A stretch of 64,000 bases of DNA from a bacterium (GTDB taxonomy: Bacteria; Acidobacteriota; Thermoanaerobaculia; Multivoradales; JAHEKO01), in NCBI GenBank assembly GCA_024224155.1, contig JAAENP010000364.1:1-64000 (forward strand). The letters are read 5' to 3'. Position numbers and translations under genes: made by a program. Numbering within the stretch: position 1 is the stretch's first letter; each line of letters opens with the position of its first letter. Shown one piece after another: positions 37,124 through 45,212 of this stretch. A model generated the notes under the pieces. It saw only the letters and a list, made by a program, of their open reading frames with translations, did no database searches and was not told the origin of the DNA.

Positions 37124-37645
37124 TCAAGGGCTAGCAAGCGCTGACTCAGTGAGTAGGTACACATGGCTGTCGCGACCGCCATCGTCGGGCCTCGATCCCA
37201 CCCGCACACCGCCGACCTTTTCCACGGCCCGCTGCGAGCGCAGGTTCTGTGGAGCGGCAAGCCAGACAACGCCACTCACAAACCGAAACGCATGCCGCAA
37301 CATGAGGCGCGTCAGCTCCCCGTTATAGATTCCTCCCCAGTGCGACCGAGCCAGGAATATCCAACCGATTTCCACTTCATCTCGGTCCTCGTCGTAGTCA
37401 TGGAAGCGCGCAGACCCAATTACGCGCTGAGCTTTGGCATCGATAACGATCAGCGCTCCGCCTGACGCCAGGGACTCACGGAAGAACGCCCGGAAGCTCG
37501 TTTCTTCGTGGCGGTTCTTGACCGGGTGCTGCTCCCAGATCAGTGGGTCGGCGGCGACCGCATAGAGGCTGTCGTAGTCCTTGGCGCGAAGCGGTCTGAG
37601 TTCGACGAGGTCGCCTTTCAGAGTCGGTTGATAGTCGAATGGCAC
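37124..37645 (-). CDS. GNAT-family N-acetyltransferase
   Basis: The protein has 173 residues. It starts LKGDLVELRPLRAKDYDSLY, the usual beginning of RimJ/RimL-like GNAT enzymes, and includes RVIGSARFHDYD, the beta4 strand VEIGWIFLARSHWGGIYNGE and the conserved NLRSQRAVEKVG segment of the acetyl-CoA-binding region. The substrate is unknown. No operon partner. Confidence 0.9.
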   Translation of the reverse strand: MPFDYQPTLKGDLVELRPLRAKDYDSLYAVAADPLIWEQHPVKNRHEETSFRAFFRESLASGGALIVIDAKAQRVIGSARFHDYDEDRDEVEIGWIFLARSHWGGIYNGELTRLMLRHAFRFVSGVVWLAAPQNLRSQRAVEKVGGVRVGSRPDDGGRDSHVYLLTESALASP

Positions 37646-37836
37646 TCTCCGGCTCCTTCCGCCGGCTCCACTCGGCGCTGAGGTATCTCAGCTCGGCGCA
37701 GTACGAGGCGTGGACGGTAAGTCATCCCTTGGTTCTGTCAGCATTCTACCGCGAAGAGCCTGACAAGACATGCTCGGAGCGCGCGAACTCTGGCAGGAGC
37801 CGGGCCGTTCGAATGGCATGAGCCTTCCAACTTCGC

Positions 37837-37865
37837 TTGACCGGAGTCGAGCCGGATTACACAAT
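37837..37865 (+). promoter_or_regulatory. Possible promoter of vapBC giving a leaderless transcript
   Basis: TTGACC (37837-37842) and CACAAT (37860-37865) are 17 bases apart. Transcription would start at or next to the ATG of the antitoxin at 37872, which lacks a Shine-Dalgarno sequence. This is a sequence match only. Confidence 0.4.
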
Positions 37866-37871
37866 ATACAC

Positions 37872-38102
37872 ATGAAACGTACAAATCTTGTGCTTCCCGA
37901 GGACGTTCTCGAAGAGACCCTGCGCCTGAGCGGCGAGCGCACCTACTCGAAAGCAGTCACCAGGGCGCTCGAGGATTTCGTGCGGCGGGCGAAAGCCAGG
38001 AAAATCCTCGAGCTGCGCGGCTCCGGGCTGTGGCGAGGCGAGCTGGCGGAGATGAGGGGCGACCAGCCGAAAGCCAAACGGGCCGAACGTGCTTCTTCTT
38101 GA
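37872..38102 (+). CDS. vapB: VapB-type antitoxin
   Basis: The protein has 76 residues. The N-terminus (MKRTNLVLPEDVLEETLRLS) and the following YSKAVTRALEDFVRR fit a VapB-type antitoxin with ribbon-helix-helix-like DNA-binding character. The C-terminal Arg/Lys-rich tail would occupy the toxin active site. The stop overlaps the toxin start by 14 bases. The frame is open further upstream, but the ATG at 37872 gives the family N-terminus. Confidence 0.85.
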   Translation: MKRTNLVLPEDVLEETLRLSGERTYSKAVTRALEDFVRRAKARKILELRGSGLWRGELAEMRGDQPKAKRAERASS

Positions 38103-38478
38103 CACCTCGATCTGGGTCGAGGTGTTCCGCAAGCGACGGCCCCTGGATCTCGAAGCTCACCTCGACTTCGAGGAAGTCGTGACCTGCCTGCCGGTCATCC
38201 AGGAAGTGCTCCAGGGCTTCGACGACCAGCGAGCCTTCCGATTGGCCCGGGAAGCCATGCTGTCGCTGCCCATGGTCGAATCGTCTCTCGAGGCGAGCAT
38301 CTTTGAAGAAGCCGTCGGGCTCTATCGCTCGGCGAGACGGCTCGGGCTCACGGTGCGCTCCGGCACGGACTGCCTGATTGCCGCGTGCGCCCTGCGGAAC
38401 TCGCTGGCTGTCGTCCACCGGGACCGGGACTTCGACGCCCTGGCCCAGGTCGCGCCACTCGAGACCGTGTCTCTCTAG
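38089..38478 (+). CDS. vapC: VapC-type PIN-domain ribonuclease toxin
   Basis: The protein has 129 residues. PIN-domain acidic residues are visible: Asp in LLLDTSIWVE, Glu in VIQEVLQG, Asp in SGTDCLIAA and the final HRDRDFDAL. These coordinate Mg2+ for RNA cleavage. The GTG start lies inside the antitoxin gene, the common coupling for vapBC. Its stop overlaps the 3' end of the convergent SGNH-like gene by four bases. Confidence 0.9.
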   Translation: MLLLDTSIWVEVFRKRRPLDLEAHLDFEEVVTCLPVIQEVLQGFDDQRAFRLAREAMLSLPMVESSLEASIFEEAVGLYRSARRLGLTVRSGTDCLIAACALRNSLAVVHRDRDFDALAQVAPLETVSL

Positions 38479-39599
38479 GGCCGGTCTCGGCCCGCGCCAG
38501 ACTTCCCGCTCGCGAGCACCCGCCGTCTGATCTCGCGCGCCACGATCCGATTGAAGTGTTCCGTGGGGTGGGAGCTCTCGGGGTCGATGTAGCGAGCGGG
38601 AGTCGCCGAGCCCCACTCCCGAGAACTCCGAGAACCGCGGGAGCCGCGATCCCCCGCCACGACGTCCTTCGACCAGATGTAGGGCACGCCGTTCCCCTCG
38701 AGCCAGCGGCGCAGAAACTCCTCTCGCCAATCGCTGCCACCGAACAAGGGGTTGTCCGACGGGCGCTCGCCGTGAAACACGAGAAAGACGAATCCGAGGT
38801 CGCGTCGCCTCAGCTCTCCGAGAGTCGCTGACAGAATCCCCTCGCTGACCTCGATCTTGCGCTGGCGCTGCCAAGCCTCTCGGCGAAGCGTCCGAGAGAG
38901 CCACGCCGGCAACAGGTCGCTGAAGACGGCTCTTCGATAGAGATAAGACACCGCGCGCGGCGGATGATCCGCGACGAACGCCTCGGCACTCTCATAGATC
39001 GGCGTCGGCTCCAACTCCAATGCGCCGTCGACGACCTCAAAGCGAGGCTTCTGGCCAATGCGAATCGAAAGCGCGCTGCGGGCGAGATCGTAGGGAAAGA
39101 GGCTGAAGACCACGAAGGGATCATCGAAGAGCTCGACCGTGTTCCGGAGCAGAAGCAAGGACTGGTCGACTCCGTAGCCACCGACGCCGTAGTTGAGCAG
39201 GTAGTTCTCTTCGCTGAACTCACGATCCCGATTGAGGATGTCCTCGAAGCAGGCGACGTCCCCGGCGCACTCGGCGAACGAGTCGCCGTAAAGCAGAACC
39301 GGCCGGCGCCCCGCGAGTCGGGCCGAGTCCCGGTGACGCAAGTCCGCTCTCGAGAACTTCCCCACCCAGCCCAAAACCGGGTGCGGGCGCCGAGGCGGCT
39401 TGGACTCTCCATCCAGCAGCAGATGGAGCTTCCAATGGAGGTCCTCGGAGAAGTAGTCCGCATAAAGCGCCGGGTCCTTGAGTTTCCGAAACCGCTCGCC
39501 GTCGCTGAGGAGCGCGGCCCGATAGCCCAGCTCCGCGACGACCAGAGCGACGAGAACAGACGTTGCCAGCAGCAGAAGGCGGGCCGATCTGCCTTTCAT
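38475..39599 (-). CDS. Membrane-anchored SGNH-hydrolase-like protein
   Basis: The protein has 374 residues from the ATG at 39597-39599; the frame continues upstream without a plausible start. An N-terminal membrane anchor (ARLLLLATSVLVALVVAELG) precedes an SGNH/GDSL-type domain: block I LLYGDSFAE, block II-III NYGVGGYGVDQS and block V near DPESSHPTEHFN. Relatives with this architecture act on O-acyl groups of surface polysaccharides. That is family knowledge and no polysaccharide genes are nearby. Confidence 0.7.
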   Translation of the reverse strand: MKGRSARLLLLATSVLVALVVAELGYRAALLSDGERFRKLKDPALYADYFSEDLHWKLHLLLDGESKPPRRPHPVLGWVGKFSRADLRHRDSARLAGRRPVLLYGDSFAECAGDVACFEDILNRDREFSEENYLLNYGVGGYGVDQSLLLLRNTVELFDDPFVVFSLFPYDLARSALSIRIGQKPRFEVVDGALELEPTPIYESAEAFVADHPPRAVSYLYRRAVFSDLLPAWLSRTLRREAWQRQRKIEVSEGILSATLGELRRRDLGFVFLVFHGERPSDNPLFGGSDWREEFLRRWLEGNGVPYIWSKDVVAGDRGSRGSRSSREWGSATPARYIDPESSHPTEHFNRIVAREIRRRVLASGKSGAGRDRP

Positions 39600-39709
39600 C
39601 GCGCGGGAAGGCGCTTCCTTTCGGACCTGGGCCGAATCGGGGCCGGCATGCACGGCGGAGATTCTACCGGCCGACCCGTCGCGGGCCGATCTCAGCCGGA
39701 TTCCCTCTA

Positions 39710-40000
39710 CTATCGAGCCTTGCGTATCAGATAGGCACGGGTGCCCATGAAGACCGCGCTGACCAAGAAACAGCCGGCGGCAAGACCGGCCATCACGAGC
39801 TGGGCCTCGCTCATTTGCCCCCAGTACCTGAACATCAGGACAACGCAGCCCCCGAGCCATAAACTCGCCAGAAGAGACGCCAGACAAGCGGCTTTCAGAT
39901 TGTCCTGCTGCTCCAGGTCGCGAGTTCGCATCGACCAGATCGCGCCCGTGAGAAGGACCGCTCCTGCCGCAAGGTTCAAACCTAGTTCAAAGTTGATCAT
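39710..40000 (-). CDS. Small membrane protein, 96 residues
   Basis: Three hydrophobic segments are visible (LGLNLAAGAVLLTGAIW, LASLLASLWLGGCVVLM and LVMAGLAAGCFLVSAVFMG), with a basic C-terminal end (YLIRKAR). No family is recognised. It lies 110 bases upstream of the SGNH-like gene on the same strand. Confidence 0.6.
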   Translation of the reverse strand: MINFELGLNLAAGAVLLTGAIWSMRTRDLEQQDNLKAACLASLLASLWLGGCVVLMFRYWGQMSEAQLVMAGLAAGCFLVSAVFMGTRAYLIRKAR

Positions 40001-40156
40001 GCTCGAACCCGACCAGTGCTTCGGCTTGGCTTCGCTCTTTCACCCTGCACCTGAACCCACTGGAGCTCCATTGAGCCGCCTCTATCTATTTACATTGCCG
40101 CCGGATCACGAAACCTGACAAAAAGCACGACGCTCCACCCGTCCGCGTTTCCGGAA

Positions 40157-40172
40157 CCACCCGCTCGGGTGG
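40157..40172. terminator. Short perfect hairpin
   Basis: CCACCCG and CGGGTGG arms with almost no loop. It is GC-rich and has no T run. It lies 33 bases before repeat copy 2 in the 385 bp gap 40001-40385, which otherwise holds only that repeat. Confidence 0.35.
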
Positions 40173-40204
40173 GTCCGCACGCCGCCGCCGGCAAAGGCCC
40201 CGCC

Positions 40205-40326
40205 AAAGCGGTGACAGGATACTCATTCAGGTCTTGATTTCCGGAGCCGAGGAAAGAGACCGATTCGTCCGTGACGCTCCAGGTCTGGGGCTCTGAACGG
40301 TCCCAGGCGCATCCTCTTGCTGTTGC
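40205..40326 (+). repeat. Interspersed repeat element, copy 2
   Basis: Core AAAGCGGTGACAGGATACTCATT is followed by GGTCT-TGA-TTTCC-loop-GGAAA-G-AGACC, a bipartite stem, and CCGATTCGTCCGTG. Similarity to copy 3 continues for about 50 further bases (to 40326). It lies 60 bases upstream of the secreted protein at 40386. Confidence 0.8.
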
Positions 40327-40385
40327 CGTCACCGTCCCCGATCGTCGTGTACTATCTGACTCAAATTCGAACAGAGGAGGCTCCC

Positions 40386-41198
40386 ATGCACAGATCTGAC
40401 TCACTGAAACGCCTTGGCATAGCAATGGTGCTGAGCGCACTGGCCTTCCCCGGCCTCAGCCAAGCGCAAGACGCTTGGGGCACGGCTAAGATCGTCCTAC
40501 AAGCGAACGGGTTGCGCGCCAAAGACGTCGGCGGGAGCCTCTGCATCGCACTCGATCCTTCCGACCAGTTGATCAATGTAGACAACGTCACCATTGGTTG
40601 CACGGTGACCGCCTCTCGCAACGGACGCAAGGTGAAGGGAGCGTCTTTTGAGGTCAGCGTGTGGGCGGGTTCGGACGGAGAAGTCTGCGACAGCACTGAG
40701 TTGGTGGATGATGTCGTCTGGACTGACGTCTCCAAAACGAAGCGCCCCGGGACGGCGGAGTTCACGCCGCCAGGGGAGCTTATATTCGAAGAATTTGATT
40801 TTACCGACGATGATCCAGATTGGTTCCTAATCGAGATCGAGGGAAGGAAGAATAAGAAGGTAGGTAAGGTCACTGGGGAATGCACGATGCACGCTGGCCC
40901 GGACTGCGTCCAGGGACCAGGCGTTGTATGCCTCGAGGGGCCGAACGGGGACATCATGGCCGAGGTGCCAGGCTTCGAAGTCTTTCAGGCCGACAACGAC
41001 AGCGCTATCCTCTTTAAGGGCTCGACGGACGTGCTCCTCGACGTTATGGACGACTGCATAGAAGTTGGCGGTTTCTTCGTGGATGTAACCACGAGGGGCG
41101 GCCCCGCGCCCTTTACGCTCATGCTCACCGACATGGACACCGGCGACATGGTGACTCTGACCGAGCCGGGGACGAAGTTTCTAGGGAGCTGCCGCTAG
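40386..41198 (+). CDS. Secreted hypothetical protein, 270 residues
   Basis: The ATG at 40386 has GAGGAGG six bases upstream. The signal peptide (GIAMVLSALAFPGLSQAQ) is followed by an acidic, beta-rich protein with about eight cysteines (LCIAL, IGCTV, EVCDS, GECTM, DCVQ, DDCIEV), probably disulphide-linked. No family recognised. The base composition is less GC-rich than in neighbours (for example 40780-40870), which hints at later acquisition. It is flanked by repeat copies 2 and 3. Confidence 0.6.
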   Translation: MHRSDSLKRLGIAMVLSALAFPGLSQAQDAWGTAKIVLQANGLRAKDVGGSLCIALDPSDQLINVDNVTIGCTVTASRNGRKVKGASFEVSVWAGSDGEVCDSTELVDDVVWTDVSKTKRPGTAEFTPPGELIFEEFDFTDDDPDWFLIEIEGRKNKKVGKVTGECTMHAGPDCVQGPGVVCLEGPNGDIMAEVPGFEVFQADNDSAILFKGSTDVLLDVMDDCIEVGGFFVDVTTRGGPAPFTLMLTDMDTGDMVTLTEPGTKFLGSCR

Positions 41199-41410
41199 GA
41201 TAGTCCCCGCCAGGGACCGTTGTAGTCAACGAGCAGCATCGCCCCTTTTCCGGGTCCTGGGCTGGCGTGCCGCCCGGCTCCGACCGGCACGCGGATATCG
41301 CTCTCGATTTCGCGAAGCTGAGTCTTCCACCAAGCTATTGCATCGCGGACTAGGTCAAGGGCCGGCATGCCTTCCCATGGCGTTCGATCTGATGTGAGGC
41401 TTTCAAGCGA

Positions 41411-41532
41411 AAAGCGGTGACAGGATACTCATTCAGGTCTTGATTTCCGGAGCCGAGGGGAGAGGCCGATCCGTCCGGGCACGCCAGGTCTCGAGCTCTG
41501 AGCATTCCCAGGCGCGTTCTCTTGTCGTTGCG
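41411..41532 (+). repeat. Interspersed repeat element, copy 3
   Basis: Almost identical to copy 2 over the first 48 bases. The distal stem strand differs (GGGGAGAGGCC against GGAAAGAGACC) in a way that mostly keeps pairing through G-U pairs. It lies in the 383 bp gap 41199-41581 between convergent genes, which otherwise shows nothing I can support. Confidence 0.8.
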
Positions 41533-41581
41533 CTTCACTAGCGAATGCGCCCGCCGGCGGAATGAGTGTCCTTTCACCGTT

Positions 41582-43009
41582 TCACTCTCCACCACGCATC
41601 GGGCCTCGAACCGGCCAAACGGCGCTTTCAACCCACTTGACATGGGAGCCAATCGAAGCGACGTTGACGTTCGCTGTCCTCGCTTTGTCCGGGACCCAGG
41701 GGACGGTTTCCATCGTCCAGTAGCTTGACCGCAGAGGTCCCGCCCAGGGGTACTCCGAGTAGCAGTTGACCTCGGCATCGGCCGTTCCATTGCCCATGAT
41801 CTCGGGCGGGTCCTCACAGTCCTCGTTGAAAAGCGCTTTGAATTCTTCCGCAGTCGCGAGGCGCCAGTCTCCGGGTCGGGAGCCGTCCGTCAAGCCGCAG
41901 TCACCATCTCCCGGATAGCCCGTTGCGCCATCCCAGAAAGCCGCGGCGGCCTCGTTGGCACTCTGGTAAAGCATTCTCTCGAAGCAGTCCGCATCCTCGA
42001 GCCAGATCAGCCCCGTAGCCGTGTCCGTCACAGTGCCGTTGCCGCAGCTTACGAATCTGTGGGTGTCGCTGTAACACGGTGGATCCGGATCGATGCCAAC
42101 CAACGGTCCTCTGAAGGTCGTGGTTCCGGTGTCGCGATGGATCGTCAGCCAGGGGCCGGACTCCCATCGTTGAAAGCGGCCCCAGATCTCCAGCGTGTTG
42201 CTGATCTGTCCGTCGTACCGAATCACCATCCCGTAGGTGCCGTCGTCGTCCTCGGCCAGGAGAATCTCCGAGCTTTGGTTGGCGGACGGCTCGTCCGGGG
42301 CCAGTAACAGGCTCCCGATCGCTGGCCTGCCGACCACGTGAACGTCCGCTAGCGGCGTGGCGGTCCCAACTACGAGAGCCCCTTCCGTAACCAGTGAGAC
42401 CGTTGGGATAACCGGCGGCTCAAGGGCGAGCACCGATGGCCCCGCAGTCGAAGCCTCCGCTTCGACCGCGACTCTCGACGCCGCGGCGCTGGTCGCAGGA
42501 GGGGTAGCCCCAGAGAGAGGGCCCCCGCTCTCCGGCTCCGGAGCCCGATCAGGCGGACCATCGTGCTGTTCCAGGTAACGCTGCACCAATGCCAGAGCCT
42601 GCTCGAATTCCACCTCGCTCGGGCCCGATGCCACCTCGAACAAGCTCGGAGCCGACCACCCAGTGTTCGCGTTCTCGCCGGTAGCGCGGACAGTCCAGGC
42701 GTACTGTCCGCCCCGCTCCAGGCAGCGGGCGAGTGAGGGTGTCCAGCTAGAAACCGAACCCGCGAAGCTCTGCCGCAGCACTGGCTCTGCCTCCTCGCCC
42801 CCGTCGCCCAGCCGGTAGACGACCAGCTCGTACGAGCGAGCCCCGGCGACGGAACCCCAGCTGAAGGTCGGACACGTGTCGCCGATCATCGAGCCCGTCG
42901 GACTCCCCGGCGACACCGCCACGGGGTGTGGCGCGGAAGCTCCAGCCGCCTGTACCGAGACCAGTAGCAGGATCCCGAAGAAGACCCCATCCAGTGTCGT
43001 CCGTCTCAT
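41582..43009 (-). CDS. Secreted DUF1566-domain protein
   Basis: The protein has 475 residues with a signal peptide (GVFFGILLLVSVQAAGA). Residues 35-130 resemble a fibronectin/Ig-type module (PTFSWGSVAGARSYELVVYR, YAWTVRATGE). A Pro/Ala-rich linker follows. The C-terminal 150 residues match the DUF1566/Lcl type: RFVSCGNGTVTDTATGLIWL, DGSRPGDWRLATAEEFKALF and YWTMETVPW. These domains occur in secreted proteins of unknown binding function. Confidence 0.8.
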   Translation of the reverse strand: MRRTTLDGVFFGILLLVSVQAAGASAPHPVAVSPGSPTGSMIGDTCPTFSWGSVAGARSYELVVYRLGDGGEEAEPVLRQSFAGSVSSWTPSLARCLERGGQYAWTVRATGENANTGWSAPSLFEVASGPSEVEFEQALALVQRYLEQHDGPPDRAPEPESGGPLSGATPPATSAAASRVAVEAEASTAGPSVLALEPPVIPTVSLVTEGALVVGTATPLADVHVVGRPAIGSLLLAPDEPSANQSSEILLAEDDDGTYGMVIRYDGQISNTLEIWGRFQRWESGPWLTIHRDTGTTTFRGPLVGIDPDPPCYSDTHRFVSCGNGTVTDTATGLIWLEDADCFERMLYQSANEAAAAFWDGATGYPGDGDCGLTDGSRPGDWRLATAEEFKALFNEDCEDPPEIMGNGTADAEVNCYSEYPWAGPLRSSYWTMETVPWVPDKARTANVNVASIGSHVKWVESAVWPVRGPMRGGE

Positions 43010-43210
43010 GACTCCACCTCCTCAGTGCCCTTCGGCAGCTCGGCGGTCTGGAGGTGGGTCTCGGACCCGTGGCTTTGCGTCGCCGTCTTTCGGCGGCTTT
43101 GCCGTTTTCGGGGCTGGTTCCCCTTCTACACCCGCAGCATGCCGGACGCGCCACCCGGAGGGGCGGGCAGACGCTGTGGCCTCCCGCGAGGCTCGGCCCT
43201 TCGCGGGGGA

Positions 43211-43363
43211 TTGGACGGCCTCCGGTGGAAGGACGTCGACCTCGACGCCGGCATCCTGACTCTCGAGGACTCCAAGACCGCCTCCCAGCGCCGAGTGATC
43301 GGCCAGGCGGCGGTCGACCTCCTCCGCGAGGCCAAAGCCAAGTCAGCCCGCCGAGAAGATTGA
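43211..43363 (+). pseudogene. Tyrosine recombinase (integrase) remnant
   Basis: Fifty codons read LDGLRWKDVDLDAGILTLED and then SKTASQRRVIGQAAVDLLRE, matching the part of phage-type integrases just after the first catalytic Arg. The N-terminal domain and the catalytic HxxR and Tyr are missing, and upstream sequence is only weakly integrase-like in shifted frames. It ends five bases before repeat copy 4. It marks a past integration or excision. Confidence 0.65.
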
Positions 43364-43368
43364 GCCGC

Positions 43369-43440
43369 AAAGCGGTGACAGGATACTCATTACGGTTTCG
43401 ATCTCGGAAGCCGAGAGCAGAAACCGATTTGTCCGTGGCG
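43369..43440 (+). repeat. Interspersed repeat element, copy 4
   Basis: AAAGCGGTGACAGGATACTCATT is followed by the best-formed stem of the family: GGTTTC-GAT-CTCGG-AAG-CCGAG-AGCA-GAAACC. It then runs directly, through a shared CCGTG, into the duplicated gene fragment at 43433. Confidence 0.8.
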
Positions 43441-43645
43441 GTTTCACGACCTCACCATCCACCCGATGAGGCCGGAAACCGACCGGCTCGATCTCAAGTG
43501 GAGAGTGAGCCCCGGCGACGTTGTCGTGAAGCACGAAGAGGCGACAGTGAAGCGCACCTACAGCTACACCCTCTCGGTCGAGTTTCTTGGGGTCTACTAC
43601 TATCTCGACCCCCAGATGGTCGATGTCGGAGACGGCACCTTATAG
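43433..43645 (+). pseudogene. 3' fragment of the 131-residue gene (right copy of the 213 bp duplication)
   Basis: Seventy codons plus TAG read WRFHDLTIHPM and DLKWRVSPGDVVVKHEEATV, collinear with 34992-35204. The final residues differ (DVGDGTL against DVGGGQK). No start codon or 5' half is present. On the opposite strand it forms the false C-terminal end of the truncated lipoprotein gene. Confidence 0.85.
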
Positions 43646-43994
43646 GCAACGGGCGCATCCGCTTCAGTGGAATCTTGAGCAGAGGCCTGGCTTCATCCAG
43701 GACCCACCATGGCGGCGAGGCGATATGGAGACCAATGAACGCATCGTTGGAATCCCACACGAAGTGCTCATCAACGTCTGTCGGTATCTCTGCACTAACT
43801 CCGGCATGCTGAAACTCCCGCAGACGCCATTCACCGACTAAGCGAGTCCGCTCCAGCCGGCCGCAGTTTAGTGCACCGTCGTAGTCGTCCTCGCAGGCCC
43901 CGCAACCTGTAACTGAACCGAGAATCGCCAGACTCAAGAACAGAATGGTCAGAAGTGTCCCCTGACCAAACTGGCTTTCGGGTGTTGACATCAA
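43494..43994 (-). pseudogene. Lipoprotein gene truncated by the duplicated fragment (candidate immunity gene)
   Basis: A lipoprotein signal peptide ends at the lipobox SVTGC (Cys31), followed by CGACEDDYDGALNCGRLERT and a globular part (VGEWRLREFQHAGVSA, DEHFVWDSNDAFIG). Genuine coding sequence runs only from 43994 to about 43646; the remaining frame to 43494 is the antisense of the 213 bp duplication. The start codon overlaps the stop of the orphan Rhs tip by four bases (ATGA), the same arrangement as the lipoprotein after the main Rhs gene. I infer a broken immunity gene. Confidence 0.65.
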
Positions 43995-44938
43995 CCGATT
44001 CGTCGCTGTGTCACCTGATCTACACAGCCTCTCTCATTGCCGATTGGCGGGGTCCCTGGCGGTGCCGGTGGCGTAGGTTCGTAGCTCGGAATCCCGGCCT
44101 CCCAACTGTCCTTGGGCTTCCGCGCCGCAGCACCGATCTGACGCGCGGTGAGACCTCCGATACATACACCTTGAGTGATTCCCTCAATAACGCCACCAGT
44201 CCTGGGATTCGTGTCCCACTTGCCACCAAGTCCAATACCTTCGTTCCAGTCTTTAGCCTCGTTCGGCAACGCAATTTGATTCGACTCTAGGATGTGCTTC
44301 GCCCAGGTGCCGCAGTTATTCGTACCGAGCTTGTACGTCCCGATGTCGCCACTCAGTGGCGATTTGTTGTTGATGTTGCGCGACGCAATGGCCACTCGAT
44401 ACAAGCGCTCCTGTACATCCTGCGTGACGCCCAAAGGCACAATCTGCGACTGAAGAGCCCCTCCCTCGAGTCCTTGGAAGGTCCTCTGGTCAAATTTGTC
44501 GCTGTAGCCAATGAACGAACCCATCGTGCAGACTGTCCCACCCAGGTCGTTGCTCGAGTCCTGAGCGCCGCCCACCTCTCGAACCTTCCACGGGTGAAAG
44601 GAGAACGTCTCGGCTTCAGGGTTGGGGTTACGGGGAGGCTCCTCTTGCTTTCCAAGGTCTCGGACCAACCTCCGTCACTTCCCCGGATCCTCGAGTCCCT
44701 GGCCGTCGAACGCGAGGAACACGTGGCCTACCTTGGGATAGCGTTCTCGTAACCAGTCCTTATTGAACTCCCGATACACCAGATAGACCTCTTTCCCCAT
44801 CGGGTCCACATTGTTGAAGGGGTCGCTTAGCCCGTACTGATAGAGGCTCGGTGCGTCCTGGTACTCCTTAGAATCAACTGAGATAAACCGCCCGATCTCG
44901 GGGTCGTAGTAGCGGTTCCGTAAGTACACCAAGCCGAT
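43991..44938 (-). pseudogene. Orphan Rhs C-terminal tip with papain-like toxin domain, one in-frame stop
   Basis: The frame begins inside the Rhs core (GLVYLRNRYYDPEIGRFISV, SLYQYGLSDPFNNVDPMG) and continues into a tip unlike that of the main Rhs protein. An in-frame TGA at 44675-44677 interrupts it; the same frame is otherwise open to 43991. The tip has VGHVFLAF about 260 bases before the stop's far side and NNCGTWAKHIL later. His before Cys in this order fits circularly permuted papain-fold enzymes (LRAT/NlpC-P60-like peptidases or acyltransferases). There is no N-terminal Rhs region, signal or start. It is a displaced, decayed toxin cassette. Confidence 0.7.
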
Positions 44939-44942
44939 ACTC

Positions 44943-45212
44943 CGGCATCACATCAAGCAAGACATCCCGGAGGGCGTTGAAAGCGAACTCGGTTCAAGCG
45001 GATTCGAAAGAAGCGACCTTGGTGTTGCCGAAGTCGCCACCAGATTCGTGTTGACGATCGCCGGCGGAGTTACCACCAAGGTTTTGGCCGCCTGGCTCTA
45101 CGAAAAGCACAAAGCCGGAAGCGCCACAAGCATCGAGATCGAACGCGAGCACGTCGAGATCTCCGAAGAAAGCACCGCACGCACCATCGAGGGTATTCGG
45201 ATCAAGAAGTAG
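44943..45212 (+). pseudogene. 5'-truncated plus-strand coding fragment
   Basis: An open frame without a clear start ends at TAG 45210-45212. It reads well as protein: VATRFVLTIAGGVTTKVLAA followed by EKHKAGSATSIEIEREHVEI and ending EGIRIKK. One possible membrane-type helix is followed by a charged beta segment. It lies between the orphan tip and the lipoprotein and is antisense to the lipoprotein's apparent C-terminus. Family unknown. It may be debris from the rearrangement that placed the orphan tip here. Confidence 0.45.

Noticed and set aside
35205-43440. The idea that the accessory zone is an integron cassette array
   Set aside because: The repeats lack the GTTRRRY and RYYYAAC core sites of attC, genes occur in both orientations, and no integron integrase is present.
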